A program made the translations under genes and the position numbers. 64,000 nt of DNA from Natronomonas salsuginis (lineage in GTDB: Archaea > Halobacteriota > Halobacteria > Halobacteriales > Haloarculaceae), in assembly GCF_005239135.1 (NCBI RefSeq), contig NZ_QKNX01000001.1:496001-560000 (forward strand), in the 5' to 3' direction. A model generated the notes under the pieces. The model saw only the letters and a list, made by a program, of their open reading frames with translations, did no database searches and had not been told where the DNA came from. Of the stretch, positions 25,618 through 34,576 are shown piece after piece. Each line of letters starts with the position of its first letter. Position 1 is the stretch's first letter.

Positions 25618-26028
25618 GTGGTCCACATCACGCGAGCGCTCCTGACGGCGCTTCTCGAACTCGCCGAGGATCGCGATCCGGCCTCCGTGACCGTCTCGCT
25701 CGCGGTGACGCCGGCGAGCGAACTCGACGCCGCGCTGCCGTCGGATCGGGTCGTGTTCACCGACATGTACCTCCCCGAAACGGGTGGATCCGTGACCGCG
25801 GTCTTCGGGATGGATCTGTCGACGCCCGGAGCGGCCGGTCGGTTCATCACGCATCCGGACGGCACGCTCGCGGTGACGAAAGCCGACGACCTCCACGAGG
25901 TCGTGTTCGTCGCGGTCCCGCCCTACGGGATCGACGACGTGCGAGCGTTCGATCGATCGGGGGCCGGGCGATCGATGGTGATCGTCGACGCCGAACCGCC
26001 GTCCGACGGGATCGACCTTTCGGAGTGA
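25618..26028 (+). CDS. Conserved haloarchaeal protein, possibly degenerate JAMM-like
   Basis: This encodes 136 residues from GTG at 25618. The N-terminus (MVHITRALLTALLELAEDRD) and the later GRFITHPDG recall the JAB1/MPN fold, but the HxH and downstream Asp metal ligands of JAMM peptidases are not present, so no catalysis is predicted. The middle (RVVFTDMYLPETGGSVTAVFGMDL) and VVFVAVPPYG are regular beta strands. It follows the Rsm22-like gene after 51 bases on the same strand. I do not know its function; the JAMM comparison is a weak pattern match. Confidence 0.65.
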   Translation: MVHITRALLTALLELAEDRDPASVTVSLAVTPASELDAALPSDRVVFTDMYLPETGGSVTAVFGMDLSTPGAAGRFITHPDGTLAVTKADDLHEVVFVAVPPYGIDDVRAFDRSGAGRSMVIVDAEPPSDGIDLSE

Positions 26029-26029
26029 G

Positions 26030-26239
26030 CTATTCGAGGTAGCCGAGATCGCGCAACTGCTCGGTTATTTCGTCGAACTCCGCCTCCGTGAGCGATCCCT
26101 GTTTTTCGTGTTGAATGACGATGCTCCGGAGCAGAAACCGGACGAGATCGCTGGTCGACGAAAAGCTCGTGCCCTCGATCGTCTCCTCGACGCGTTCGGA
26201 GAGCGCCTTCGGGATCGAAACCGTGGTGTAGTCGGTCAT
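26030..26239 (-). CDS. Ribbon-helix-helix (CopG-like) DNA-binding protein
   Basis: This encodes 69 residues from the ATG at 26239 (MTDYTTVSIPKALSERVEET); the longer in-frame start runs into the divergent gene. YTTVSIPKALSERVEETI is a typical ribbon-helix-helix strand and first helix, and SFSSTSDLVRFLLRSIVI the second helix. Such proteins dimerise and bind operators, often their own. No toxin is adjacent: the divergent neighbour is a DUF5789-type protein. It converges with the gene at 25618 with one base between stops. Confidence 0.82.
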   Translation of the reverse strand: MTDYTTVSIPKALSERVEETIEGTSFSSTSDLVRFLLRSIVIQHEKQGSLTEAEFDEITEQLRDLGYLE

Positions 26240-26328
26240 ACTCGTCCAGTCGTGATCGAGGCGAATATGTCTGTCTACCGCCGTCGAGACGGGGGTCTTT
26301 AGGTGGCTGTGGTCTCTACGGGACGACA

Positions 26329-26667
26329 ATGGGAGTCCGGCCACCACCACAGCGCGATGACGGCGGTCCCGAGATCGTTGCGTTCGGCATCGCGGCGCTC
26401 GATGAACACCTCGAACGGGCCGATGTTACCTTCCCGATGGCCAGCGATGAACTACTCGAAACGTTGGGCGATCCGAGCGTTCCCTACGACGCGGCGGGGA
26501 GCGAAATGCGGCTGTCAGAGGCGCTCGACGCGACGCCGCACTCGACGTTCGAGACGCGACAGGAATGCATGAACGCGCTTCATCCGGTCTTCGAGGAGCG
26601 GCGCGAACGCGCGAACAACAGCCTCGTCGGACAACTTCGGTCGCTCCTGCCTTTCGGATCAGGGTAG
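26329..26667 (+). CDS. DUF5789-like small haloarchaeal protein
   Basis: This encodes 112 residues. The pattern of an early FGIAALDEHLERADVTFPM, then YDAAGSEMRLSEALDATPHSTFETRQECMNAL, resembles the DUF5789 family of small halophile proteins (from memory), where a beta-rich middle is followed by a conserved F.(S/T)RQ helix. Function is unknown. It is divergent from the ribbon-helix-helix gene with 89 bases between starts, so the pair may share a regulated promoter region. Confidence 0.7.
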   Translation: MGVRPPPQRDDGGPEIVAFGIAALDEHLERADVTFPMASDELLETLGDPSVPYDAAGSEMRLSEALDATPHSTFETRQECMNALHPVFEERRERANNSLVGQLRSLLPFGSG

Positions 26668-26743
26668 CCGCGGCGGGGCGATCGATCCCTGCGGCTACCA
26701 AAGCGTTCGCCGTGCGTGAGCCAGTAGTATTATCTCGTCGAGG

Positions 26744-26999
26744 GACCACGTACACGGCGAAGCCCTCCAACCGCGCATCGGCCGGTCGCGGAGAGACTCA
26801 CGCATCTCGACGTCGAGACGATCATTTTGCGCGGGGCTATCGAGACGACCCAACGAGTGTGCGGGCGTTCATTTCGACTGGCGTCGACCACACGTGGCGG
26901 TACGACCCGGATCTGCCGGTGGATTTCGACTGTGAACGGGAGGATATCGGACTCACGCTACATCCGGACGAGACGACCGAACCGTGGTACACGTGTTAA
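26744..26999 (+). pseudogene. Possible frameshifted small gene remnant
   Basis: In the 399-base gap between the DUF5789-like gene and aglJ, one frame reads PVAERLTHLDVETIILRGA up to about 26850. A different frame then reads VRAFISTGVDHTWRYDPDLP to GLTLHPDETTEPWYTC and a TAA at 26999. Both halves look protein-like for a halophile, but they are in different frames and no clear start exists. It may be a decayed gene or chance. The rest of the gap (26668-26743 and 27000-27066) shows nothing I can name. Confidence 0.25.
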
Positions 27000-27066
27000 A
27001 TCGCTGCGGACAGCGGGGCGGGGTCGACGCTTCACACGTCGTTGCCCAACGATAGCGCTCGCGCAG

Positions 27067-28002
27067 TTACTTCTCGAGGTCCCGTAGTTTGTCCGCGACT
27101 TCCTCCAGACGGCGCGTCTGCTCTCTGTTCACCGAGACGATAATGTCCGAGAGGACGCCCAGCATGAGCAGTTGCACCGAAAGCAGGATCAAAAACGCCG
27201 CGAGCAACGCGAGCACCTCGTGGGAGATCCCGACGACGAAGTACCGATACGCGACGAACGCCGCCACGACGAATCCGGAGAGCGTCCCGATAGCGGCGAC
27301 GCTTCCGAAGTAGAAGATCGGGTTGTTCGTCTTCGTGAGCGTGTACAGCGTCAGGATGATCCGTCCGCCGTCGGCGATCGGGTTGAGGTTCGTCTCCGAT
27401 CCCCCGGGACGCGCCTCGTATCGGATCGGGACCACTTCGGTCGAGACGCCCTGTCTGACGCATTCGACGGCCAACTCTGTCTCGATACCGAAGCCGTCGG
27501 CGTCGAGGTTGAACCGCTCGAACGACGACCGGGTAAACGCCCGATACCCCGAGAGGATGTCGCGGAGGTCCCGGCCGTGCACGGCCGCGAACAGCCGGTT
27601 TATCAGTGAGTTCCCGACCGCGTTGAGTCGCGTCATCGCGCCCGCCTCCATGTCGGCGAACCGATCGCCGATGACGTGGTCGGCCCGCCCATCGAACAGC
27701 GGTTCGAGCATCGCGTCGGCGTCCTCGGGCCGGTAGGTACCATCGCCGTCGGCCATCAACACGTACGGTCGATCGACCGCTCGAACGCCCTCGCGAACCG
27801 CCTGCCCTTTCCCCTTCCCCGACTGCACGCGAACGCGAGCGCCGTGTTCTGCCGCAACGTCTCGCGTCCCGTCGCTGGAGTTACCATCGATGACGAGAAC
27901 GTGTTCGAAGCCCGCGTCGTGAAAACCATCGACAACGGAGCCGATAGTTTCGGCCTCGTTGAGCGTCGGGAGGAGAACACAGACGTCCGTGCGGTTAGGC
28001 AT
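27067..28002 (-). CDS. aglJ: S-layer N-glycosylation glycosyltransferase (AglJ type)
   Basis: This encodes 311 residues from the ATG at 28002 (MPNRTDVCVLLPTLNEAETI); an earlier in-frame start would overlap coaD. It is a family 2 glycosyltransferase: CVLLPTLNEAETIGSVV, the D of LVIDGNSSDGT, the DxD-like LMADGDGTYRPEDAD and the later ILSGYRAFTR are typical. Two C-terminal membrane helices (about 230-290) are followed by a short coiled tail. AglJ adds the first hexose to dolichol phosphate in archaeal N-glycosylation. The gene directly follows coaD on the same strand (50 bases between them). Confidence 0.85.
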   Translation of the reverse strand: MPNRTDVCVLLPTLNEAETIGSVVDGFHDAGFEHVLVIDGNSSDGTRDVAAEHGARVRVQSGKGKGQAVREGVRAVDRPYVLMADGDGTYRPEDADAMLEPLFDGRADHVIGDRFADMEAGAMTRLNAVGNSLINRLFAAVHGRDLRDILSGYRAFTRSSFERFNLDADGFGIETELAVECVRQGVSTEVVPIRYEARPGGSETNLNPIADGGRIILTLYTLTKTNNPIFYFGSVAAIGTLSGFVVAAFVAYRYFVVGISHEVLALLAAFLILLSVQLLMLGVLSDIIVSVNREQTRRLEEVADKLRDLEK

Positions 28003-28052
28003 CGTCAGGTCGTGCGACACCGGAGGTGAAAAAACAGCGGGTTCGGTCGGCA

Positions 28053-28553
28053 TCACCGACGTTGATCTCGGACCGGCGATCTGCCGTCGGCGTCGGGCGT
28101 GAGGTTTCCGTGTTCGTCGATCTCACCGGCGACGATGCGCGTCGAGGAGATGACGTCGCCGTCGTCGGCGTATCGGTGGTCGACGACCTCGATGTCGAGC
28201 GGCGGGAGCCCCTTTTCCATCCGCTCGTCGTTGACCAACTCCCCGCCGGCTCTCGTCTCGGGCGAGACGATAAGGACGTCGAATCCCGGTTCCGTCGCGA
28301 TCCCGGTCGGTTCGTTCAGCTCTCGGATCTCGAACTCGCGGTCGTACTCGTCAGCAAGCGTCCGAAGTTCCGCTTCGAGGTCGGCGCGCCGCTCGTCGAA
28401 CGGACGGACGAACCGATCGATGCTCCGCGTTTTGGGGGCGAGTTCGTCGCTCGTCAGACCGACAGTTACGTTCCCGAGTTCGAACGCGCGTTCGAACAGC
28501 GCCCGGTGGCCGTCGTGCACCGGATCGAACGTCCCGCCCAATACGACATCCAT
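28053..28553 (-). CDS. coaD: Phosphopantetheine adenylyltransferase (archaeal type)
   Basis: This encodes 166 residues. The nucleotidyltransferase signature GGTFDPVHDGHRALFERA (about residues 6-23) contains HxGH. ISSTRIVAGEID near residue 135 gives the second nucleotide-binding motif. It transfers AMP to 4'-phosphopantetheine to give dephospho-CoA, the next-to-last step of coenzyme A synthesis. The archaeal form differs from bacterial CoaD in the middle, as here. It is probably cotranscribed with aglJ. Confidence 0.92.
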   Translation of the reverse strand: MDVVLGGTFDPVHDGHRALFERAFELGNVTVGLTSDELAPKTRSIDRFVRPFDERRADLEAELRTLADEYDREFEIRELNEPTGIATEPGFDVLIVSPETRAGGELVNDERMEKGLPPLDIEVVDHRYADDGDVISSTRIVAGEIDEHGNLTPDADGRSPVRDQRR

Positions 28554-28618
28554 ATGATCGGAGTCGATCGGCCGCGGTTTAGTGGCTTCGGTGGCGATCG
28601 GCCCGGACCGCGCGTGTG

Positions 28619-29116
28619 TCAGGAATCGCGCTCGTCGTCCTCGACCGTTATCTGGACCGGATCATCGTTCTCGTCAGTTCGGACACCGAGGTGACAGTCG
28701 AGGTTGAACACGGTGTTTAGACCCTCCTGAATCTCGCCGACGACGCTGCCGACCAGCTCGCTCGGCGCCATCGCGGTGTACTCGTAGGGGTTGTTACCGG
28801 CCCCATCGGACTCCCGCTTTCGACGGTCGAGTGTCCCCTCTTCAGTGAGCGCCGCGAGCGCCTCCCGGACCGTGCTCGGATACAGCCCGGTTCCGTCCGC
28901 GATCTCCTCGCTCGTGCTCCCCGGATTCTGACGGAGGTAGACGTAGATACGCGCTCTCGTCTCTGTGTCGAGCACCCACGAGAGGATGTCGACGATCCCG
29001 TCGTCGAACCCCTCCACGGCCCGGTCGGCCTCCTGTTCCAGTCTGTCCCGTACCCCCTCTCTGTCTTCCTCAGCGGCCGTCTCGTGGCCGTCCCCGGAAG
29101 GATCATCCGTAGACAT
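28619..29116 (-). CDS. Winged-helix transcriptional regulator next to RND cluster
   Basis: This encodes 165 residues. The first 45 residues are acidic. Residues about 46-110 form a winged helix: DILSWVLDTETRARIYVYL, TSEEIADGTGLYPSTVREAL and EEGTLDRRKRE. The C-terminal part (from SELVGSVVGEIQEGLNTVF) has one cysteine and may dimerise. It lies 69 bases downstream of the RND gene on the same strand, so it could be the last gene of that operon and its regulator. It resembles the TrmB/ArsR-like HTH proteins of haloarchaea; the target is inferred from position only. Confidence 0.82.
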   Translation of the reverse strand: MSTDDPSGDGHETAAEEDREGVRDRLEQEADRAVEGFDDGIVDILSWVLDTETRARIYVYLRQNPGSTSEEIADGTGLYPSTVREALAALTEEGTLDRRKRESDGAGNNPYEYTAMAPSELVGSVVGEIQEGLNTVFNLDCHLGVRTDENDDPVQITVEDDERDS

Positions 29117-29185
29117 GCGTTGTATTCAGCCGGAGACAAGGTGTTGCCGGATATAAACTCTGTGACGGTCGGCCCGTGGGGGCGG

Positions 29186-31642
29186 CTACTCAGTCGCGAG
29201 TTGGCCCCACACGAGCAGCGTCGCCGGCAGGACGAGGATCGAAGTGAGATACGAGTAGAAGACGCTCACCGCCATTAACAGCCCGAAGTTACCCAGTACC
29301 GGCGTGATCGCCAACACCAATGCACCGGTCCCAATCGACGTGGTAAGCATGCTGCCGGTCAGCGCGCCGCCGGTACCGCTGAGCGTGATCAAGAGGGAGC
29401 GATACGTGTCTCCGGTCTCGTTGTACTCGTCGATGAATCGGTGGGTGACGTGGACCGAATAGGCGACGCCGACCCCGATGGTAATCGAGAGAAGGGTCGC
29501 CGTCAGAGCGTTCAACGGGAGCCCGATGGCCCGCATCGTCGCGAGAAGCAACGCGACCGTGACGAGGATGGGAAACAGATTGACGAGACCGAGCAGCGGC
29601 CGACGCTCGAGCGCGCCGTAAACGATGATCAAGAAGATCGTCGTGAGCAGGACCGCGATCACGAGGCTCTCGATGGCCGACGAGAAGATCGTGTCGGAGA
29701 TTGCGCTGAACACGATGACGCCGCCGGTCGGTGTCGCGCTGAACCGGAACTCCTCGCTGAACTCGCGGGCGTCGGACGCGATCTCCGCTTGGTCGGCGTC
29801 GCTCTCGATGGTGTACTCGATCTTCGCCGCGCGCCGGTCTTCGGTGAGGAACTCCCCGGCCCGGCCGCCGTCCGCTGCGAACAGTTCGTCGTAGATCAAC
29901 TTGAGGTTTCGATCGGGAATGCCGTTTCCGGAGCGATCGTTGCGCGCGACGAGCGCGGCGAACTCGGGATCTCGTTCGGCACGCGATTGAATCACCGTGA
30001 TGATGCTCTGTGAGTCGGCTCGCCGCTCGGTCGCGACGAAGGAGTCGGGCGGATCCTGATTGGTCCTGTAGATGGACTCCAGCGCGTGATCTTCCTCGAA
30101 CGGCCCGACGACGTAGAGGATCGCGGTGTCCTGTTGGCTCGCGCCGAAGCGCTCTTCGAGCAGATTGAGGTTTCCGGTGACGGTGTACTCGCCGGGGGCG
30201 AACGGCTCCGGCAGCGCGGCGATGTACGACGGAAGCTCCTCGGGCGGGAGGAAATCGTCGGTGCTGAACGATCGATCGACGTCTTGCCCGTACGCCGCCG
30301 CCCCCCCGCCGATCACGAGCGTGAGGACGACGAAAAACGCTGGAGCGACCCGAGACACCGTCGCGCCCGCGGACAGCACCCGACCGAACGTGGAATCCTC
30401 CGAGGAGATCGGATTCGTCCCGAACGTCGGAACGGACAGCCGAATCCGAACGCGATCGGTGACGACCTTCAGCGCCGGCAGGAAGACGCCGAAGATGAAG
30501 AAGGTGTAGGAGATCCCGATCGCCGCGACCAGCCCGAAGTTGCTGATCGGACCGAGATCGCTGATGACGTTCGCGCCGAACCCGAACACCGTCGTGACCG
30601 TGACGATGAGGAACGCGACGATCAGCTGCCGGTTCGCTTCGGTCATCGCCGGCAGAGCGGCGATCCCTTTGACGCGCTCCTCGCGATACCGGTTGATGAT
30701 GTGAATCCCGAAGTCGATCCCCACGGCGAGCAGCAACACGGGCACGGCGATCATGTTCTGATCGAACGGGATGCCGACGTAGCCGACCGTCCCGAACGTC
30801 CACGCGAGCGTCATCAAGAGCGCGACCAACCCGAGGACGAGATCGATCGGGTCCCGGTAGGCGACGACGAGAAACGCCAGTATCAACAGGAGGACGACCG
30901 GGACGACGATGGTCAGCGAATCGCCGATGATGTTCCCGAACTCCTCGCTGATGATCCCCGAGCCGAAGACGCGAATGTCGCCGCCGACGCCGTCGGTGAT
31001 CGACTGCATCGACACCTGAATCTCTTGTATCTGGCCGCCACCACCGCCGTTCGGTCCCTGGGAACCGCCCGCCGGCACGTCGTGGTTCACGACCGTGATC
31101 GACGCCGACGCCGAGGCAGCGGTCGGGTTGAAGTCCTCGGACAGAAGCGACCGGAACCGCGGTTCGTCGGCCAGCCCCCGGACGGCGGTCCGAACCTCGC
31201 TCTCGGAGGAACGTTCGAGGACGCGGCGTTGCTCGGCCGGCGTCGTGGCGGTCGGATCGATAGCCTGCGCGACGAGCACGGCCGGACCGGCGGCCCCCTC
31301 GTATCGGAGCGACGCGCGTTGATCGGTCCGCTCGAGAACCGTCAGACTCCGGATCAGTTCGTGCTTGGCGAGGACGTTATCGCCGACGTGAATGAGCTGC
31401 GTCGAAGCGCCGTCCTCCTCGAACCGGTCGCCGAACTCGGTGTTGATCGCGTCGAGCGCCTCCTGTTCGGGGAGCCCCTCGGTGAACGCCTCGGTGGCCT
31501 CCTCATCGACGACGATGAGCGGCAACCCGCCGAACATCACCGCGGTCAGGAGGGCGAACACAGCCAAGACTGCGACCGGCCGCTGGAGGGCCGTCTCGTT
31601 CACTCGGTCGACGAGCGCGTCGAAGGACGAACCGGGTGCCAT
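29186..31642 (-). CDS. RND superfamily (MMPL-type) transporter
   Basis: This encodes 818 residues in the two-fold repeat layout of RND/MMPL proteins. Each half has one membrane helix, a large external loop, then five helices. The first external loop has a GGGGG-rich segment (GPNGGGGGQ). The RND helix-4 motif is seen in AVGIDFGIHIINRYREE and again in SITIGVGVAYSVHVTHRFID. Such pumps move lipids, hydrophobic compounds or assist protein/lipid export, driven by an ion gradient. The COG1361 protein gene ends six bases upstream, so both are one operon, a pairing common in archaea. The substrate is unknown. Confidence 0.88.
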   Translation of the reverse strand: MAPGSSFDALVDRVNETALQRPVAVLAVFALLTAVMFGGLPLIVVDEEATEAFTEGLPEQEALDAINTEFGDRFEEDGASTQLIHVGDNVLAKHELIRSLTVLERTDQRASLRYEGAAGPAVLVAQAIDPTATTPAEQRRVLERSSESEVRTAVRGLADEPRFRSLLSEDFNPTAASASASITVVNHDVPAGGSQGPNGGGGGQIQEIQVSMQSITDGVGGDIRVFGSGIISEEFGNIIGDSLTIVVPVVLLLILAFLVVAYRDPIDLVLGLVALLMTLAWTFGTVGYVGIPFDQNMIAVPVLLLAVGIDFGIHIINRYREERVKGIAALPAMTEANRQLIVAFLIVTVTTVFGFGANVISDLGPISNFGLVAAIGISYTFFIFGVFLPALKVVTDRVRIRLSVPTFGTNPISSEDSTFGRVLSAGATVSRVAPAFFVVLTLVIGGGAAAYGQDVDRSFSTDDFLPPEELPSYIAALPEPFAPGEYTVTGNLNLLEERFGASQQDTAILYVVGPFEEDHALESIYRTNQDPPDSFVATERRADSQSIITVIQSRAERDPEFAALVARNDRSGNGIPDRNLKLIYDELFAADGGRAGEFLTEDRRAAKIEYTIESDADQAEIASDAREFSEEFRFSATPTGGVIVFSAISDTIFSSAIESLVIAVLLTTIFLIIVYGALERRPLLGLVNLFPILVTVALLLATMRAIGLPLNALTATLLSITIGVGVAYSVHVTHRFIDEYNETGDTYRSLLITLSGTGGALTGSMLTTSIGTGALVLAITPVLGNFGLLMAVSVFYSYLTSILVLPATLLVWGQLATE

Positions 31643-31648
31643 TGGGGA

Positions 31649-33256
31649 TTAGTCCCGCCGTCGCCAGTAGAGTGCGCCGCCCACGACGACGACGAGGACG
31701 ACCGCGCCGACGATGAGCAACCACGGGATCCCGCCTTCCTCAGCGTCGGTGACGATGACCGCGGTCCGGTACGTGTCCGAGATCTTGCTCGTGCCGCTCT
31801 CGTCGTCGTAGCGGAAGTCCAACTGCAACGGATAGGTGCGCGGCGTCGCGCCCGACGCGGCGCTCACGCTGAACGAGACGGTCGTCGTCTCGCCGGGCGC
31901 GAGCGACTCGGTGTACCCCTCGTCGTCGTCGCTCGCGATCGGATCGTCAGTGAACAGTTTCGATTCGAGGTTCCGAACCGGCTCATCGAGGTTGTTCGTC
32001 ACGTTCACCTCGACGATCGTCGACGACCCGGCGGCGATCTCTCGGTCTTCGACCTCCAGAAGGAATTCGTCGCGGTTCGGTTCGACGCTCGCCGACGCGT
32101 CGATGTCCTCGAACAGTCGGCGTTCGTTCTCCTCGTTTCGGTACGCGACAGCCATATCGAAGTTCTGCGGGATCGGTTCGGCCTCCTCGGTCAGTTCGAT
32201 CGGCAGTCGGAACTCGGCTGTCTCGCCCGCGGCGAGCGACCCGACCGCGACCGACGACTCGATCGGGACGACGTTCGGCGACTGGTCGGCGAACTGGACG
32301 ACGACGCTCCGGGCCGGGGCCGGGCCGTCGTTCCTGACCGTGCCGCGAAGTTCGCCCTCCTCGCCGACCCGAAGCGTCGACTCGACGGTTTCGAAACTGA
32401 AACGCTGCTCGGGTGCCGGTTCGATGCCCGTAGAGAGCCCCTCGTCGACTCCGGGGACCCCATCGGGATCGGAGTACCGAGCCGTTCCGTCGAGGGCGAA
32501 CTCTCGAACGGAGGCCCTCGGGTCGACCACGACATCGAACCTGACGGTCGCGTTCTCGCCGGGGGCGAGCGATCCGGCGCGGACGGAGCCGGTCGAACCG
32601 CTCCCGAAGGCGAACAGCGGACTCGTCGATTCCAGCGAGAGCCGGACGTCTGTCGCGGGCTGGCTGCCGACGTTTTCGATCGTGGTTTCCATGACGCCGC
32701 TGTCGCCGATCCGCGTGTCGGTCGACGTCGAGTTGAGTTCGAACCGTGGCGCGTCGTCGACCTCGACGTCGACGGTCCGCGTGACGGTTCGACGCCGTTC
32801 GTTCGTGATCCCGGTCCGCTGATACAGCTGTGAGGTGTGACGGTATTGGAGTTCGACTTCGAGTTCGTACGTGCCGGGGTCGGCGTCGTCGGGGACGGTA
32901 ACCGCGATGGGGGCGCTTCGTGGTTGGTTCTCGGTGACCGTTCCGACCGACTGTTGGCCGGTCTCGACCTCAAGTGGCCCCTCGATATCGGCCTCGACGC
33001 GGACGTTTCGCGCCAACGTGACGATCTCACGGTTGGCCGGCGAACCGCGGATGATCCGGCCGTCGTTGGAGATCTGAAGGCCGAGTTCGGAGACCGATCC
33101 TGGTGTCACCGTCGCGTCGGGAACGTCGACGGTCAGATCGGGTTCGCCCTGGACGAACAGCGGGTCGTTCGTCTGTGCGAACGCGACGGTGGGGCCGACG
33201 ATCGAAACGGCGAGCAGTGCAACGAGAGCGACGGAGAGCGCTCTGGTTCTGTGCAT
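31649..33256 (-). CDS. COG1361-type secreted/membrane protein paired with RND transporter
   Basis: This encodes 535 residues. An N-terminal signal peptide (about 1-28, cleavage near TVAFAQ) leads to four or more beta-sandwich repeats of the CARDB/NEW3-like sort, with recurring PGE/AGE-T turns (SLAPGENATVRF, SLAAGETAEFRL, SLAPGETTTVSF). A C-terminal membrane helix (GGIPWLLIVGAVVLV) with an RRR anchor ends it. COG1361 proteins accompany archaeal RND or ABC exporters and probably form the outer face of the complex. Its gene is first in the operon. The leader region has AT-rich blocks about 85 bases upstream. Confidence 0.85.
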   Translation of the reverse strand: MHRTRALSVALVALLAVSIVGPTVAFAQTNDPLFVQGEPDLTVDVPDATVTPGSVSELGLQISNDGRIIRGSPANREIVTLARNVRVEADIEGPLEVETGQQSVGTVTENQPRSAPIAVTVPDDADPGTYELEVELQYRHTSQLYQRTGITNERRRTVTRTVDVEVDDAPRFELNSTSTDTRIGDSGVMETTIENVGSQPATDVRLSLESTSPLFAFGSGSTGSVRAGSLAPGENATVRFDVVVDPRASVREFALDGTARYSDPDGVPGVDEGLSTGIEPAPEQRFSFETVESTLRVGEEGELRGTVRNDGPAPARSVVVQFADQSPNVVPIESSVAVGSLAAGETAEFRLPIELTEEAEPIPQNFDMAVAYRNEENERRLFEDIDASASVEPNRDEFLLEVEDREIAAGSSTIVEVNVTNNLDEPVRNLESKLFTDDPIASDDDEGYTESLAPGETTTVSFSVSAASGATPRTYPLQLDFRYDDESGTSKISDTYRTAVIVTDAEEGGIPWLLIVGAVVLVVVVGGALYWRRRD

Positions 33257-33440
33257 CAGTTATCCCGCCAACTGTGGTCCGTTCTGTAGGAGCATGGAGG
33301 TGCCGGGGACCAACCGGATACCGATCTGCGTTCGTACATGTGATAATAAATCTACCGGCCGCATCGGTGATAATCTTTTATTTCTCGGACCAATGAGCCG
33401 TGATAACAGCAGGTAGCGAGAGAGACGACTCGCGACCGGA
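33257..33440. promoter_or_regulatory. Intergenic region with three TGATAA boxes
   Basis: Upstream of the RND operon, TGATAA occurs at 33341-33346, 33368-33373 and 33401-33406. It is set in AT-rich sequence (including CTTTTATTTC) within an otherwise GC-rich gap. One of these on the minus strand (TTTATTATCA) could be the operon's TATA region, although it lies about 85 bases from the ATG. The triplet could be regulator sites; this is only a visual pattern. Confidence 0.3.
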
Positions 33441-34517
33441 TCAACCGATCAGCAGCGATTCACAGAGGGTATCCATCCCGTCCACGTCCCGGAGGTGACG
33501 CTGCTGTTCCGCACCGCTCCCCTCGTCGTAGATTCCACCGATCCCCGACACGCCGAGCCGGCTTCGCTCTCGATCGACGAGCTCGCCCAACGGGATCGAT
33601 TTGGAGAAGTCCCTCGAGAGCAGTTCGGCGTCATGACCATGTCGCAGCGCGCGCCACTTGTTCTCGTCGAGGAACTCCCGTCGGTGATCGTGTCCCGATT
33701 CGCCGTCGTCGTACCGCGCGCCGAGGTCTTCGACCAGCGCCTCGGTGTACTCGACGAAGGCCAAGACGCGCTCCGGGTCGGCCTGTCCGTCCGGCGTCCG
33801 GACCTCGACAGTGCCGTGGGATGAGTGCGGTCGAACGTCGTACCACAGCTCCCCCCGATCGTTTATCGAACCGGTCTCGACCATCGTTCGCTCGAACCGC
33901 TGGAACGTCTCGAAATCCTCGAAGGCGGTCGGTACGCCGGTGTTCGGCAACCCCTCGAAGATCTTCGCCCGCGCCGACTGCAACCCGGTGTCGAAGCCGT
34001 TCCAGTACGGGGAGTTCGCCGACAGCGCCAGCATGATCGGCAGATACCACCGGAGCTCGTTGGCGATCCACACCGCCTTGTCGGCGTCGTCCACTCCGAC
34101 GTGAACGTGCAGTCCGGCGGTCGTGTTCCGGTGCTGTGGGTACTGTATCCGGTCGAGTTGGGCTCGATACCTGGGCTTTTCGGCGTGATCGAGTTCTCGC
34201 CACTTCGCGGCCGGGTGCAAGCCGGCGGCGGCGATCGAAAAGCCGTGGCGGCTCGCGTGGTCGACGAGCGCGGAGCGAACCGCCGTCAGCGCCTCGCGCG
34301 CCTCGTCGAGCGAGTCGATCGTCGGCGTCTGGGTCTCGATGACGAATTTGAAGAGCTCGTGATCGAGCCGCCCGTCGAGTAGTTCGGGCGGCTCGCTCCC
34401 GTAGACGAGTTCGTCGGTCCCGGAGGTCGGGCGTCCGTCGGCGTCGACGATGAAGAACTCCTCCTCGATGCCGAGCGTCCCCATCCGGTCGAAGGCGTCG
34501 CGCGAACCCAGATCCAT
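33441..34517 (-). CDS. gshA: Glutamate-cysteine ligase (gamma-glutamylcysteine synthetase)
   Basis: This encodes 358 residues of the GCS2 (YbdK-like) family. Features include [17 protein letters not shown] at the start, the [14 protein letters not shown] region, [23 protein letters not shown] and [19 protein letters not shown]. It joins glutamate to cysteine with ATP. Haloarchaea use gamma-glutamylcysteine itself as the main thiol, and no glutathione synthetase is needed. Glutaredoxin and two sulfurtransferases within 9 kb fit a thiol role. It is transcribed alone. Confidence 0.92.
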   Translation of the reverse strand: MDLGSRDAFDRMGTLGIEEEFFIVDADGRPTSGTDELVYGSEPPELLDGRLDHELFKFVIETQTPTIDSLDEAREALTAVRSALVDHASRHGFSIAAAGLHPAAKWRELDHAEKPRYRAQLDRIQYPQHRNTTAGLHVHVGVDDADKAVWIANELRWYLPIMLALSANSPYWNGFDTGLQSARAKIFEGLPNTGVPTAFEDFETFQRFERTMVETGSINDRGELWYDVRPHSSHGTVEVRTPDGQADPERVLAFVEYTEALVEDLGARYDDGESGHDHRREFLDENKWRALRHGHDAELLSRDFSKSIPLGELVDRERSRLGVSGIGGIYDEGSGAEQQRHLRDVDGMDTLCESLLIG

Positions 34518-34576
34518 CGTCGAGCACTTCAGCGTGCGCCGTTAAATACCATGTGACAGCGGCCGAAACCGACGAC

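Noticed and set aside
27067-28056. Longer AglJ start overlapping coaD
   Set aside because: The extra 18 residues lie before the conserved family start and overlap the coaD stop. The ATG at 28002 fits the glycosyltransferase fold.
30086-32833. 915-codon open frame on the plus strand opposite the RND and COG1361 genes
   Set aside because: It is a mirror of the GC-rich codon pattern of the real minus-strand genes, crosses two genes, and shows no domain. The same applies to the long antisense frames opposite thrS and glmS.
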